A stretch of 64,000 bases of DNA, from positions 3,100,001 through 3,164,000 of the forward strand of contig NZ_JAMOAO010000001.1 of the NCBI RefSeq assembly GCF_030555055.1. The letters are read 5' to 3'. The notes under the pieces are model-generated. The model did no database searches. It was not told where the DNA came from and was given only the letters and a program-made list of their open reading frames with translations. Shown piece after piece: positions 51,244 to 58,630 of the stretch. Origin of the DNA: Nocardiopsis sp. YSL2. GTDB taxonomy: Bacteria; Actinomycetota; Actinomycetes; Streptosporangiales; Streptosporangiaceae. The position numbers and the translations under genes were made by a program. How positions within the stretch are numbered: the first letter of the stretch is position 1; each line of letters begins with the position of its first letter.

Positions 51244-52206
51244 ATGAGGACCGTGGCCGTACTGGCGCTGGACGGGGTCGCCGGCTTCGAACTGGCCATC
51301 CCGGGCCAGGTGTTCGGCACTGCCAATGCCGTCGCGCAGGAGCCCTCCTACGACGTACGCGTGTGCGCCCCGGGCCACAGAGTCGAGACCGACCCGGCGT
51401 TCGGCCGCACGGAGCTGCGCACCGAGTGGGGTCTCGACGCCCTCGCCTCGGCCGACCTCGTGGTCGTGCCGGGCCACACGCGGTTCCTCGAGGAACCGCC
51501 CGCGGACGTGACCGAGGCACTGAGGCGGGCCGTGTCGAAGGGCGCCGTGGTCGCCTCGGTCTGCGTCGGCGCGTTCGTCGTCGCCGCGGCCGGCGCGCTG
51601 GACGGACTGCGCGCGACCACGCACTGGCAGTACGCGGACGAGCTCGCGAGACGCCACCCCCGCGTCGACGTCGACCCCTCGGTCCTGTACGTGGACAACG
51701 GGCCGGTCCTGACCTCCGCCGGAGTGGCGTCCGGCCTGGACCTGTGCCTGCACCTGGTCCGCCGGGAGCTGGGCGCGGAGGTCGCCGCGGGCACGGCGCG
51801 GCGCACGGTCATGCCCCTGGAACGGAGCGGGGGCCAGGCCCAGTACATCGAGCACCCCGACCCGGTGGCGCCCACGCCCTCCCTGCGGCACACGCTGGAG
51901 TGGATGGCCGCCAACCTCCACCGCCCCCTCACCCTGGAGGACATCGCCGACCGGGCCGCTCTGAGCGTGCGCAGCCTGAACCGGCACTTCCGCTCCCAGG
52001 TCGGCACCACTCCGATGCGATGGCTCCTGCAGGCCCGGGTCCGTCGGGCGCAGCAGCTCCTGGAATCGACCGACCAACCGATCGACCGGGTCGCCGCCGA
52101 GACGGGGTTCGGCTCGACCGTGACCTTCCGCCACCACTTCACCCGGCTGACGGGGGTGCCGCCCGGTGCCTACCGCGGCACGTTCGCCCGGCGCGCGCGG
52201 GCATGA
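51244..52206 (+). CDS. GlxA family AraC-type regulator
   Basis: A 320-residue regulator with DJ-1/PfpI domain (VAVLALDGVAGFELAIPGQVFG, VASVCVGAFVVAAAGALDG) and AraC HTH domain (LTLEDIADRAALSVRSLNRHFRSQVG, ETGFGSTVTFRHHFTRLTGVPPGAYR). ATG 51244 is directly preceded by repeated AACATC. It is divergent from the HD/SnoaL gene and probably controls it. It is a paralogue of the gene at 34683. Confidence 0.88.
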   Translation: MRTVAVLALDGVAGFELAIPGQVFGTANAVAQEPSYDVRVCAPGHRVETDPAFGRTELRTEWGLDALASADLVVVPGHTRFLEEPPADVTEALRRAVSKGAVVASVCVGAFVVAAAGALDGLRATTHWQYADELARRHPRVDVDPSVLYVDNGPVLTSAGVASGLDLCLHLVRRELGAEVAAGTARRTVMPLERSGGQAQYIEHPDPVAPTPSLRHTLEWMAANLHRPLTLEDIADRAALSVRSLNRHFRSQVGTTPMRWLLQARVRRAQQLLESTDQPIDRVAAETGFGSTVTFRHHFTRLTGVPPGAYRGTFARRARA

Positions 52207-52364
52207 GAGCCGGCTCCTCGTCGACGCATGACGCGGCCCACCGCGGTGGCGGCCCGGCGAACGTGGGCCGCTGGGACCACGACGCACGCTAGGGACGCCG
52301 ACAAGCCGGATCAAGGACGCGTTGGGCGGCGTCCGGGGGGTCTCAGGGTCACCGACAGAGCCGC

Positions 52365-52946
52365 TCAGCCAGTCGGGGCCTGCCAGGGCTGGAACCATGG
52401 GTCGGGCCACTGTTCGGCGGCGGCCAACAGGGGGAACAGGGTCGCGCCGTCGATGGATTCGCGGATGATGTCGGAGTGACCGCCGTGTCGGGAGGTCTCC
52501 TCGATGAGGTGCAGCAGCACCCAGCGAACGGACCAGTTCTTCACGTCGGCGGGGAACCACGGCAGTCCCTGTGGGACGGGCACGGCCTGGCCGAGATCGG
52601 CGATTTCTGCGATCACCGCATCCGTCTCCTGGGCCGCGGCCTCGTACTGGTCCAGCACGTCGGCGAGCGTCTCCTCCGCGGTGAGCACGAATTCTGCGGA
52701 GTCGCTCTCGTCCGCCGTCCGCTGGGGGCCGCGCTGCCGCTGGAGGATCAGGTCGGTCCAGTGGGCCTCGCACCGTGCGGCGTGCTTGATGAGGCCGCCG
52801 ATGCTCAGTTCACTGGCGGTGGGCGTCATCCTTGCCTGATCGTCCGTCAGTCCATGGGCGGTGGCGCGCAGAGTCTGGCGTTGCTGGGTGAGGTAGGCGA
52901 GCAGGCCTTCGCGCTCGTCGGCGATCGGCGGTACGTGTGCGGGCAT
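52365..52946 (-). CDS. DinB family protein
   Basis: A 193-residue four-helix DinB/DUF664-type protein: LAYLTQQRQTLRATAHGLTDDQA, LSIGGLIKHAARCEAHW with the first metal His, and WVLLHLIEETSRHGGHSDIIRESIDG with the HxxH pair. Members act as metal-dependent thiol transferases (bacillithiol/mycothiol) or unknown stress proteins. Start ATG 52946. It stands alone next to IS debris. Confidence 0.85.
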   Translation of the reverse strand: MPAHVPPIADEREGLLAYLTQQRQTLRATAHGLTDDQARMTPTASELSIGGLIKHAARCEAHWTDLILQRQRGPQRTADESDSAEFVLTAEETLADVLDQYEAAAQETDAVIAEIADLGQAVPVPQGLPWFPADVKNWSVRWVLLHLIEETSRHGGHSDIIRESIDGATLFPLLAAAEQWPDPWFQPWQAPTG

Positions 52947-53032
52947 GGGGTTGACCTTCTCCCTTGGAGAGGGGTCTGGTCAACCCTCCTGTGAAAGGGA
53001 TTTCAGGTTCTTGCGCAAGGCTTGAGCTCCTT

Positions 53033-53265
53033 TCAGGAGTCGTCGGTGCGCGTGGCCAGGTGCTTGTCGCAGGTGAGGGCGCAGGCGATGCCGGGCATGG
53101 CCGGGAAGTTGGAGGCCTTTGCGCCCCCAGCGCACGTTCAACCTGCGGTAGGAGCCCAGCCAGGCGACCGAGCGCTCGACCTTGTACCGGTGGCGACCCG
53201 GCCGCTGGGAGGACTCGACGCCGGGCCGGGCGAGGCGCACGCCGATCCCGTTGGAGCGACTGGCA
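53033..53265 (-). pseudogene. IS5-family transposase C-terminal remnant
   Basis: Leftward reading gives GVRLARPGVESSQRPGRHRY and VERSVAWLGSYRRLNVRWGRK, then, after a one-base shift at about 53120, ASNFPAMPGIACALTCDKHL before a stop at 53033. This matches the C-terminal part of an IS5/IS427-type DDE transposase (RWVVERTxxWL...). The N-terminal two thirds are missing. It is a dead fragment next to the island boundary. Confidence 0.7.
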
Positions 53266-53414
53266 GACTCTCGCTCAGTTCGGGTCGAGTGGGACGCGGG
53301 TCCTGGAGGAGCTGAAAGCCCTGTGGGGTGGGGGATTCCCGGAACAATGGCGTTCTGGCGGAGGCGCGGGTGTGCTCCGGGACGCTCGGTGAGGTGGGCG
53401 CACTTGGCGTGTAT

Positions 53415-53432
53415 CGGGGAGCGCACCAGGAG
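53415..53432 (+). repeat. 18-base direct repeat, left copy
   Basis: CGGGGAGCGCACCAGGAG is identical to 59861-59878, 6.45 kb away. Both copies lie just beyond the 3' end of a tRNA-Lys or tRNA-Lys-like sequence. Confidence 0.75.
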
Positions 53433-53476
53433 CGTTCTCGAGGTGCCGGACACGGGAAAACCTTGAGAATGGAGGG

Positions 53477-53543
53477 GTGGTCCAGGGGATCGAACCCTGA
53501 ACCCGTGGATCAAAAGTCCACGGGAAAGCTGCCGTTTCGCCCC
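53477..53543 (-). pseudogene. tRNA-Lys(UUU)-like pseudogene
   Basis: The minus strand has an intact anticodon arm (GTGGA-CTTTTGA-TCCAC, anticodon TTT) and T-arm (CAGGG-TTCGATC-CCCTG). The D-arm 5' strand is missing, with only GGCAGC left, and the acceptor stem is poor. Its 24-base 3' part matches the real tRNA-Lys at 59953. It reads as a degenerate copy or attachment-site remnant rather than a working tRNA. Confidence 0.65.
53482..53505 (+). repeat. 24-base tRNA-Lys 3' repeat, left copy
   Basis: The 24 bases beginning CCAGGGGATCGAACCC are identical to 59963-59986 within the intact tRNA-Lys. They are candidate att-type direct repeats flanking the 6.5-kb lasso island. Confidence 0.7.
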
Positions 53544-53791
53544 ATATATACGACTTTGTTCCCGGTTGCCCAGGCGCCGTCGTGCTGCCGGAGACCACAC
53601 AGGACTACCCCGTGTTGTGGGATCACGGGACTGCGGAGCACGAACGGAGGATTTCCGGCCGCCCCCGAGGCGCGGATTCCAGTCCGCTGGTGACTTGGCG
53701 AAACCAGCCCACATTCAGATAAGAAACCTGCCTTCAACTGAATGCCTTAACGAGTGCTGCGATTTTCTTCGCATCATCGATTGCCGACATC
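53544..53791. other. AT-richer spacer at left end of island
   Basis: No gene seen. Relatively AT-rich for the window, particularly 53545-53560 and 53700-53790. Starts directly beside the tRNA-like sequence. Confidence 0.4.
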
Positions 53792-54361
53792 TTAGTGCGT
53801 TCGGGCGGCGCGGAGGGCCATGACGGCAGCGGTGTACTCCTCGGTGGTCAGGTCGGTCTCCTCGATGCCCAGACTGTTCAGCACGTTCCGGACCGATGCC
53901 AGCCCCACGGTCACCTCGTCTTCGGGGACCAGGGTCTCGACCTCGATGAACGTTCCTTCGAGTTCGGGGACGGTGACGACCGTGGCCAGGCATTCGCGGC
54001 CGTCGTCAGTGGTGAGCGAGAAGTTGGCGCAGTGCTTAGTGAGTGACACCAGGTGCTCATAGCCCAGGCCGTTCAGGATCGCGTCAAGCTGTTCGGCTGA
54101 TTCGGCACGGGTCTCGTGTTCGGGCTTGGACCCACTTTCCTCGTCCACAGGCGGGGCCTTGTACGTGAACACGACCTTCTGGTCGCCACCCCGCTCGATG
54201 ACGCGTACTCGCAGTTCGCGGCCCTGGCTCGTGAGGGGCCGGTCGGGGAGGTCGTAGTAGGTGTCCCGGTAGACGGCGACCTCTTCCTTGGCCCGGCCAC
54301 GCAGGAGTTCCAGCACCTGTTCCGGCTTGGCGACCCGTGCCTTAAGCTCCGCTTCGATCAC
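53792..54361 (-). CDS. CYTH domain protein (class IV adenylate cyclase-like)
   Basis: A 189-residue CYTH-fold protein. The metal/triphosphate motif ExExK is IEAELKARV at the N-terminus. It is followed by DTYYDLPDRPL, LRVRVIERGGDQKVVFTYKAP and FIEVETLV, alternating charged strands of the tunnel fold. CyaB-like cyclases or triphosphatases are the relatives. GTG 54361 puts the ExExK strand at the start as in the family; ATG 54400 would overlap the upstream gene. It follows the XRE gene in the same direction. A link to the lasso cluster is unproven. Confidence 0.8.
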   Translation of the reverse strand: MIEAELKARVAKPEQVLELLRGRAKEEVAVYRDTYYDLPDRPLTSQGRELRVRVIERGGDQKVVFTYKAPPVDEESGSKPEHETRAESAEQLDAILNGLGYEHLVSLTKHCANFSLTTDDGRECLATVVTVPELEGTFIEVETLVPEDEVTVGLASVRNVLNSLGIEETDLTTEEYTAAVMALRAARTH

Positions 54362-54380
54362 CTTCGTGCCTTCCCTTCGA

Positions 54381-55199
54381 TCACAGGAGACGATTCGCAC
54401 CCCGGCGCAGTTCCTCGAACTGTCTGCGCAGCCCGCGGTGCAGAGCGCCGTAGGGGGTAGGCGCCAGCTTGTACATAGCCGAGGAGTGCCCTTCCCAATC
54501 GGAGTCGAACGCGGAAACGTACATCAGGTCGTCCACCGCGATGACTCGCCAGATCGGAAGGCCGTCGTAGACGTACAACTCGACATCACCCGTAGTGGCA
54601 AGCTCCCCGATACGTGCGACAGCCAGACGGATTCCCGCGGCGAACGATTCCGGGCTCTCGCCGATCTCTTCGGCGCGGCGTTCGGCGGCAGGGGTGTCCG
54701 GATCCAGAAGCAACAGGCGCAGTTTCACCCGTCCTTCGCGGACGGCGTCGCGAAGCAGCGAGTCGTTCATGCCTAGGAGCCCCAGACCGCGAACCGCGAG
54801 GACGTCGAGCGAGGCGGCATGAGCAGCGCTTGCACGGATCTCGTTGGCCGCCGCCGATTGGGAGGGGTAGACCTGGACGATCTCGGCTCGTCCGGATGCT
54901 CCGAGGTGGTCCAGCCCTGCAGGGTGGCGCGGGGCGAGCCCGAACAGCACGCGTGCGGTGTCAGGCATACCAAGGCCATCGGCGATGCGCTCGTAGACGG
55001 TCATCGCGCTCACGGTGCGGGACCCATTGGAGATCTCCGAGACCCGGGCCTGTGTCATATCGATGGCCGCACCGATGCGTGACTGAGAGACACCGTGGGC
55101 GCTGAACACTCGGAACAGCGCGGCGATGTCCCGTCGGCGCAGGATTGCCCGGGTTTCTTCGGATTCCCAGGCTCGTAGGGGAAGCAAGCGCTCGGTCAC
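54381..55199 (-). CDS. XRE family regulator with DUF5919 domain
   Basis: A 272-residue regulator. An N-terminal HTH at about 35-85 (HGVSQSRIGAAIDMTQARVSEISNG) precedes a C-terminal DUF5919 domain (LLLLDPDTPAAERRAEEIGE, VELYVYDGLPIWRVIAVDDLMYVSAFDS). Phospholipase D-like nucleotide-binding properties have been suggested for this domain; none is proven here. It starts 113 bases from the divergent lasso precursor gene, so it is the natural candidate to control the lasso promoter. Confidence 0.83.
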   Translation of the reverse strand: MTERLLPLRAWESEETRAILRRRDIAALFRVFSAHGVSQSRIGAAIDMTQARVSEISNGSRTVSAMTVYERIADGLGMPDTARVLFGLAPRHPAGLDHLGASGRAEIVQVYPSQSAAANEIRASAAHAASLDVLAVRGLGLLGMNDSLLRDAVREGRVKLRLLLLDPDTPAAERRAEEIGESPESFAAGIRLAVARIGELATTGDVELYVYDGLPIWRVIAVDDLMYVSAFDSDWEGHSSAMYKLAPTPYGALHRGLRRQFEELRRGANRLL

Positions 55200-55311
55200 C
55201 CGATGACGCTACATCCCACCGTGAGATACCCGGGCTGGAATGGCCACATCCGGCAACTCTCCGCGACGATCTTCGACAGGTACACCGATCCCTCGAAGTG
55301 GAGAGCAGTTG

Positions 55312-55440
55312 ATGGACGAGACATGGAATGAGATCCCGGAGGCCATCGGAGCCGTGGTGATCGAGTGGGGGGACGCTGCCGAACTGACCCTCGGGCAGGG
55401 ACGCGCCCTGAATGAGAACAAGCGCAGTCCCTACAACTGA
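55312..55440 (+). CDS. Lasso peptide precursor (albusnodin-like)
   Basis: A 42-residue precursor with GGAGAG upstream of ATG 55312. The leader is residues 1-27 with the conserved Thr26 at position -2; the core is GQGRALNENKRSPYN (28-42). Gly1 and Glu8 of the core can form the 8-residue macrolactam ring. The core resembles albusnodin (GQGGGQSEDKRRAYNC, from memory) at Gly1, Gln2, Gly3, Glu8, Lys10, Arg11, Tyr14 and Asn15. The leader YxxP recognition motif is replaced by a WNEIP-type sequence. Followed by a cyclase, RRE/protease and acetyltransferase in that order. The Lys10 side chain is the likely acetylation site. Confidence 0.85.
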   Translation: MDETWNEIPEAIGAVVIEWGDAAELTLGQGRALNENKRSPYN

Positions 55441-55446
55441 CCATCC

Positions 55447-55479
55447 CGGGTGCCCGGGGCCACCCCTCCCGGGCACCCG
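55447..55479 (+). terminator. Intercistronic hairpin after lasso precursor
   Basis: Perfect 12-base arms (CGGGTGCCCGGG at 55447-55458, complement 55468-55479) with a 9-base loop lie seven bases past the precursor stop and before the cyclase ribosome binding site. It is likely a partial terminator or stability element that raises precursor over enzyme expression. Confidence 0.65.
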
Positions 55480-55501
55480 TTCACAGCGCAGGAGAACGCC
55501 C

Positions 55502-57193
55502 ATGTGGTTCGGTGGTTCGACAGGTTCGCCCTTCGCCCGTCCCAGTGGTTCCAGCCCTCTCTCATCGCATCTGCCGCAGGTGTGGACGAGCACTGACTGG
55601 CCCGAGTGCGAACGACATGTCACCTCCCATCGGGGGCGCCATGTGGTGGTGCTGGGACCTTGCGGTGCTGATGAGGAGGAACTGTTTCGGGTCACAGCGC
55701 GCACTGTGCCGGACGACGTGGCGTGGCGCTGGTCGGGCAGCTATGTCGTGGCGCAGATCGAGCCGGGAACGGTCACGATCTGGACTGATCTCGCCTCGGC
55801 GATCCCTGTTTACACGCGACGAACGCCCGAAGGAGTGCTGTGGGCCTCCAGCTCACGCCTGCTGGCCGGCTTCGACGGAGTACCGAGGGTGAACCTGGAC
55901 AAGGTGGCCGCCCGGCTGGTCAGCCCTGACACGGCGGAGGCCGGAGCGGATTCCTTTTTCCACGGGATCGAGCGGGTACCACCCGGTCACCGGCTGCGGC
56001 TGTCTGTTCGTAGTGAACCGGACACGAGGGCGGTGTGGCGACCGACCCCGATGCTCGATGGGCACGCACGTCGGCTGCGGTCCGTGCTCGAAGACGCAGT
56101 AACCGTCCGTGTCGGCCACTCGGTACGGCCGAGCACGGACTTCTCCGGCGGGTTCGATTCCACTGCCCTCGGTCTTCTGGCGGCGGAGCACCTGGCGCCG
56201 AAGGGGCGCGGGATCGTGGGCGGGACCGTTCACCCGGACGGTGTCCATCACGGCGGAGACCTCGACTACGCCCTAGAGGCCGCCCACCATCCGGGACTCG
56301 ATCACCGCTGGATGCCGGTCACGGGCGATCACACCCCTTACGGGAAGCTCGATTTGGTCCCTGCAACGGATGAACCAGCGCCGTCGACGGTCTCCTACGC
56401 GTATTTCTCCGGGCAATTGACGTGGCTCACCGAAGAAGTCGGTTCCGACATGCACATGACCGGGGACGGAGGAGACGCCCTTCTCCTCACGCCCCCGTAC
56501 TACCTGGTCGAACTCCTGAAGCGAGGCAGGATCCGGCGGGCTCTCGGTGAGACGGCGCGTTGGGCGCACGTACGGCGGATGTCAATCCTGGACGGCTTCC
56601 GGTCCGCGAACTCCAGGATCGAACCGGCCCCCGTTCCGTTCTGGGTCGATGCGAAGCAACCTGTGGTCGACAGCGCGGACCCCTTCTCACTGGAGAGCCC
56701 GACCCAGCGGAGCCTGATGCGGACGATGGCCCATGCCGGGCGCACAGCTCGCTCCGACGTACAGATCGCTCAGGCCTTCGGGGTCGCGCTCCACAACCCT
56801 TACTTTGATTCCCAGGTCATCGACGCCTATCTGTCCGTTCCGGTCGACGGCCTTCCAGGGCCGGCCCGCTACAAGCCGATCATGGCTGAGGCCATGCGGG
56901 ACCTGTTCCCAGAACGGCTTGCCCGGCGCACCACGAAGGGGGACGCCTCCAGCGACCACCACCACGGGTTGAGGAAGGCACTGCCCGCACTCCTTGATTT
57001 CGCGGACGGCCACCTCGCCGGTGAGGGGCTGGTCGATGTCGCCGGGTTGCGCGAATCGATGCGGCGCGCCGCTATGGGTGTGGGTGACGAACTGGCCCAA
57101 GTCGAGTCCGCTGTGGCCACCGAGGCATGGCTTCGCGCGGTCCGCTCTGCGCCGACGACCCCGTGGGAATCGATCGAGGTGAGGGCGGCATGA
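55502..57193 (+). CDS. Lasso peptide cyclase, asparagine synthetase B-like
   Basis: A 563-residue ATP-dependent macrolactam synthetase. The N-terminal half is a glutamine-hydrolase-like fold without catalytic N-terminal Cys; the synthetase half has the PP-loop SGGFDSTALG (215-224) for adenylating the Glu8 side chain of the core, then MHMTGDGGDALLL and GPARYKPIMAEAMRDLFPERLARRTTKGDAS. This is the LasC/AlbC role, ring closure between Gly1 and Glu8. ATG 55502 follows AGGAGA. Its stop overlaps the next ATG (ATGA). Confidence 0.9.
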   Translation: MWFGGSTGSPFARPSGSSPLSSHLPQVWTSTDWPECERHVTSHRGRHVVVLGPCGADEEELFRVTARTVPDDVAWRWSGSYVVAQIEPGTVTIWTDLASAIPVYTRRTPEGVLWASSSRLLAGFDGVPRVNLDKVAARLVSPDTAEAGADSFFHGIERVPPGHRLRLSVRSEPDTRAVWRPTPMLDGHARRLRSVLEDAVTVRVGHSVRPSTDFSGGFDSTALGLLAAEHLAPKGRGIVGGTVHPDGVHHGGDLDYALEAAHHPGLDHRWMPVTGDHTPYGKLDLVPATDEPAPSTVSYAYFSGQLTWLTEEVGSDMHMTGDGGDALLLTPPYYLVELLKRGRIRRALGETARWAHVRRMSILDGFRSANSRIEPAPVPFWVDAKQPVVDSADPFSLESPTQRSLMRTMAHAGRTARSDVQIAQAFGVALHNPYFDSQVIDAYLSVPVDGLPGPARYKPIMAEAMRDLFPERLARRTTKGDASSDHHHGLRKALPALLDFADGHLAGEGLVDVAGLRESMRRAAMGVGDELAQVESAVATEAWLRAVRSAPTTPWESIEVRAA

Positions 57194-57816
57194 AGGTCAC
57201 GTCTGTTGGCCTGTCTGAAATCCGTGCCTGCGATCTGGGAGCAGCGACCGTGGTTGTTGACTACGGAACCGGCGCCGTTCGTGTCCTTTCTCCTGAGGCC
57301 GGAAGGCAGACGGCCGTGCATGGGTCACAGCCCGTCAGAGGACTTCGTTGGGAGGCGAGTTGGGGTGTTCAGGAACTCCCGATGGGATTCGCCGAGTTTC
57401 CCCGAGTCCCCGGCCCTTACCGATGGGCGGCCGCAGCGGCGCTACTCCTGGTGCTCGGTGTCTCCTGGGGTGGCCGACGCCGATTCCGGATGAGGCGGAT
57501 GCTCCGGCTCATGGAGGCCGCGCCTCAGCTGCATCGCCGTACGGCCAGCGTCGACCAGGCCGAGAAAGCCGTGCACGCGGTACGAACGATGGGCCTGTTC
57601 TCGCCCGCACGCGTCGCGTGCTTGGAAGAATCGGTGGCTGCGGTGTTGTCCCTGGCCATGCGCGGTCGCCGCGTGCGCTGGTGTCATGGGGTGATCGCGG
57701 ATCCCATCCGACTGCACGCCTGGATCGAGGTGGAGGGCCGGCCTGTGGCGGAGCCGGACAGCACACGGCGGTGCACCGCACTGCTGACCATTCCCAGCAT
57801 GAAGGAGAGCACGTGA
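57190..57816 (+). CDS. Lasso RRE/leader-peptidase fusion (B1-B2)
   Basis: A 208-residue protein. Residues 1-70 are a PqqD-like recognition fold (VVVDYGTGAVRVLSPEAGR), 79-95 a hydrophobic helix, and 105-208 a transglutaminase-like cysteine protease with Cys144 (ARVACLEESVA), His176 (LHAWIEV) and Asp190 (AEPDS). Such B proteins bind the leader and cleave it after residue 27. The fused RRE is degenerate but in place, so no separate B1 gene is needed. ATG 57190 and the GTG of the next gene overlap neighbours, making a tightly coupled operon. Confidence 0.83.
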   Translation: MKVTSVGLSEIRACDLGAATVVVDYGTGAVRVLSPEAGRQTAVHGSQPVRGLRWEASWGVQELPMGFAEFPRVPGPYRWAAAAALLLVLGVSWGGRRRFRMRRMLRLMEAAPQLHRRTASVDQAEKAVHAVRTMGLFSPARVACLEESVAAVLSLAMRGRRVRWCHGVIADPIRLHAWIEVEGRPVAEPDSTRRCTALLTIPSMKEST

Positions 57817-58388
57817 GCGACCCCCTGATGTGGCTTCGTGGGGACAAGGCCGGGATCGGCCCGTTGCGCGCCGACCTGGCGGAGGAGTACTGGCGGTGGG
57901 AGCAGTCGATCCCGACGATCGTCGGCTACAACCGGCAGACTCCGCAGCCGATGGAGACCACCCGGGAGATCCTGGTCGAGGGCTACGGGCGCGCTTCGGA
58001 TCGGGAGCTTCGGTTCACCGTCTACGACCTGGTTGGGGACCAACCCCGTCCTGTCGGGTTGGCCCAGGTCTACGTCGATCCGATGCGCCGCAACGGGGAG
58101 TACGTGGTGGCCATGGGGGAGTCCCGAGGGAAGGGTGTGGGCAGTGAGGCGACCCGGCTGGTATTGGACTACGCCTTCCACGTGACCAACCTGCGGTGCG
58201 TGTACCTGACGGTGATCGAACCCAACGCCGGGGCGATCCGCGCGTACGAGAAGGCCGGGTTCAAACGACAGGGCCTACGGCGCAACTCCAACCAGTGGTT
58301 GGGCGAGACCGTCAACGACGTGCTGATGGACGCGGTTCCCGAGGACGTTCCGTGGGAGTCCCTGGTGAAGGCGCAGTTCGCTACGTGA
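57813..58388 (+). CDS. GNAT acetyltransferase of the lasso cluster
   Basis: A 191-residue GNAT protein: acetyl-CoA loop region in GESRGKGVGSEATRLVLDYAF (Q/RxxGxG/A-like RGKGVG) and the GNAT beta4-beta5 region YLTVIEPNAGAIRAYEKAGF. Position as the last gene, after precursor/cyclase/protease, matches the acetyltransferase of the albusnodin cluster, which acetylates the lysine of the core and is required for production. GTG 57813 overlaps the protease stop (GTGA) with AAGGAGAG upstream. Predicted target: core Lys10. Confidence 0.82.
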   Translation: MSDPLMWLRGDKAGIGPLRADLAEEYWRWEQSIPTIVGYNRQTPQPMETTREILVEGYGRASDRELRFTVYDLVGDQPRPVGLAQVYVDPMRRNGEYVVAMGESRGKGVGSEATRLVLDYAFHVTNLRCVYLTVIEPNAGAIRAYEKAGFKRQGLRRNSNQWLGETVNDVLMDAVPEDVPWESLVKAQFAT

Positions 58389-58398
58389 CACGACGGCT

Positions 58399-58424
58399 GT
58401 GTGCCCGCCGCCGGGCGGGCACAC
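58399..58424. terminator. Hairpin terminator of the lasso operon
   Basis: 11-base perfect arms (GTGTGCCCGCC, 58399-58409; 58414-58424) with a GCCG loop, 11 bases after the acetyltransferase stop and facing the DUF397 gene. Confidence 0.75.
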
Positions 58425-58430
58425 GGAGGT

Positions 58431-58616
58431 TCAGGTTCTGGGGGAGCCGATCCCCAAGAGGAAGCCGCTCCAGGCCGAGGCGGGAAACTCCAGGGAAGCC
58501 AGGTGCGGATTCTGGCTGTCCCGGACGCCGGTGACGGCCCCTTCCGAGACCTCTACACAGGTCCCGGCCTCGTTGCTGTAGCTGGACTTGTGCCAGGGCT
58601 TCGTCGGGATGCTCAT
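58431..58616 (-). CDS. DUF397 domain protein
   Basis: A 61-residue DUF397 protein (WHKSSYSNEAGTCVEV, VRDSQNP, FPASAWSGFL). ATG 58616 with GAGG upstream is used; ATG 58634 overlaps the XRE stop and is a coupled alternative. It belongs to the damaged second DUF397/XRE/ATPase triplet and still looks intact. Confidence 0.83.
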   Translation of the reverse strand: MSIPTKPWHKSSYSNEAGTCVEVSEGAVTGVRDSQNPHLASLEFPASAWSGFLLGIGSPRT

Positions 58617-58630
58617 CTGTGGGACCTCGT

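Noticed and set aside
55240..55311. Upstream in-frame start (ATG 55240) for the lasso precursor
   Set aside because: It has no ribosome binding site and would add 24 residues unlike lasso leaders; GGAGAG before ATG 55312 decides the start.
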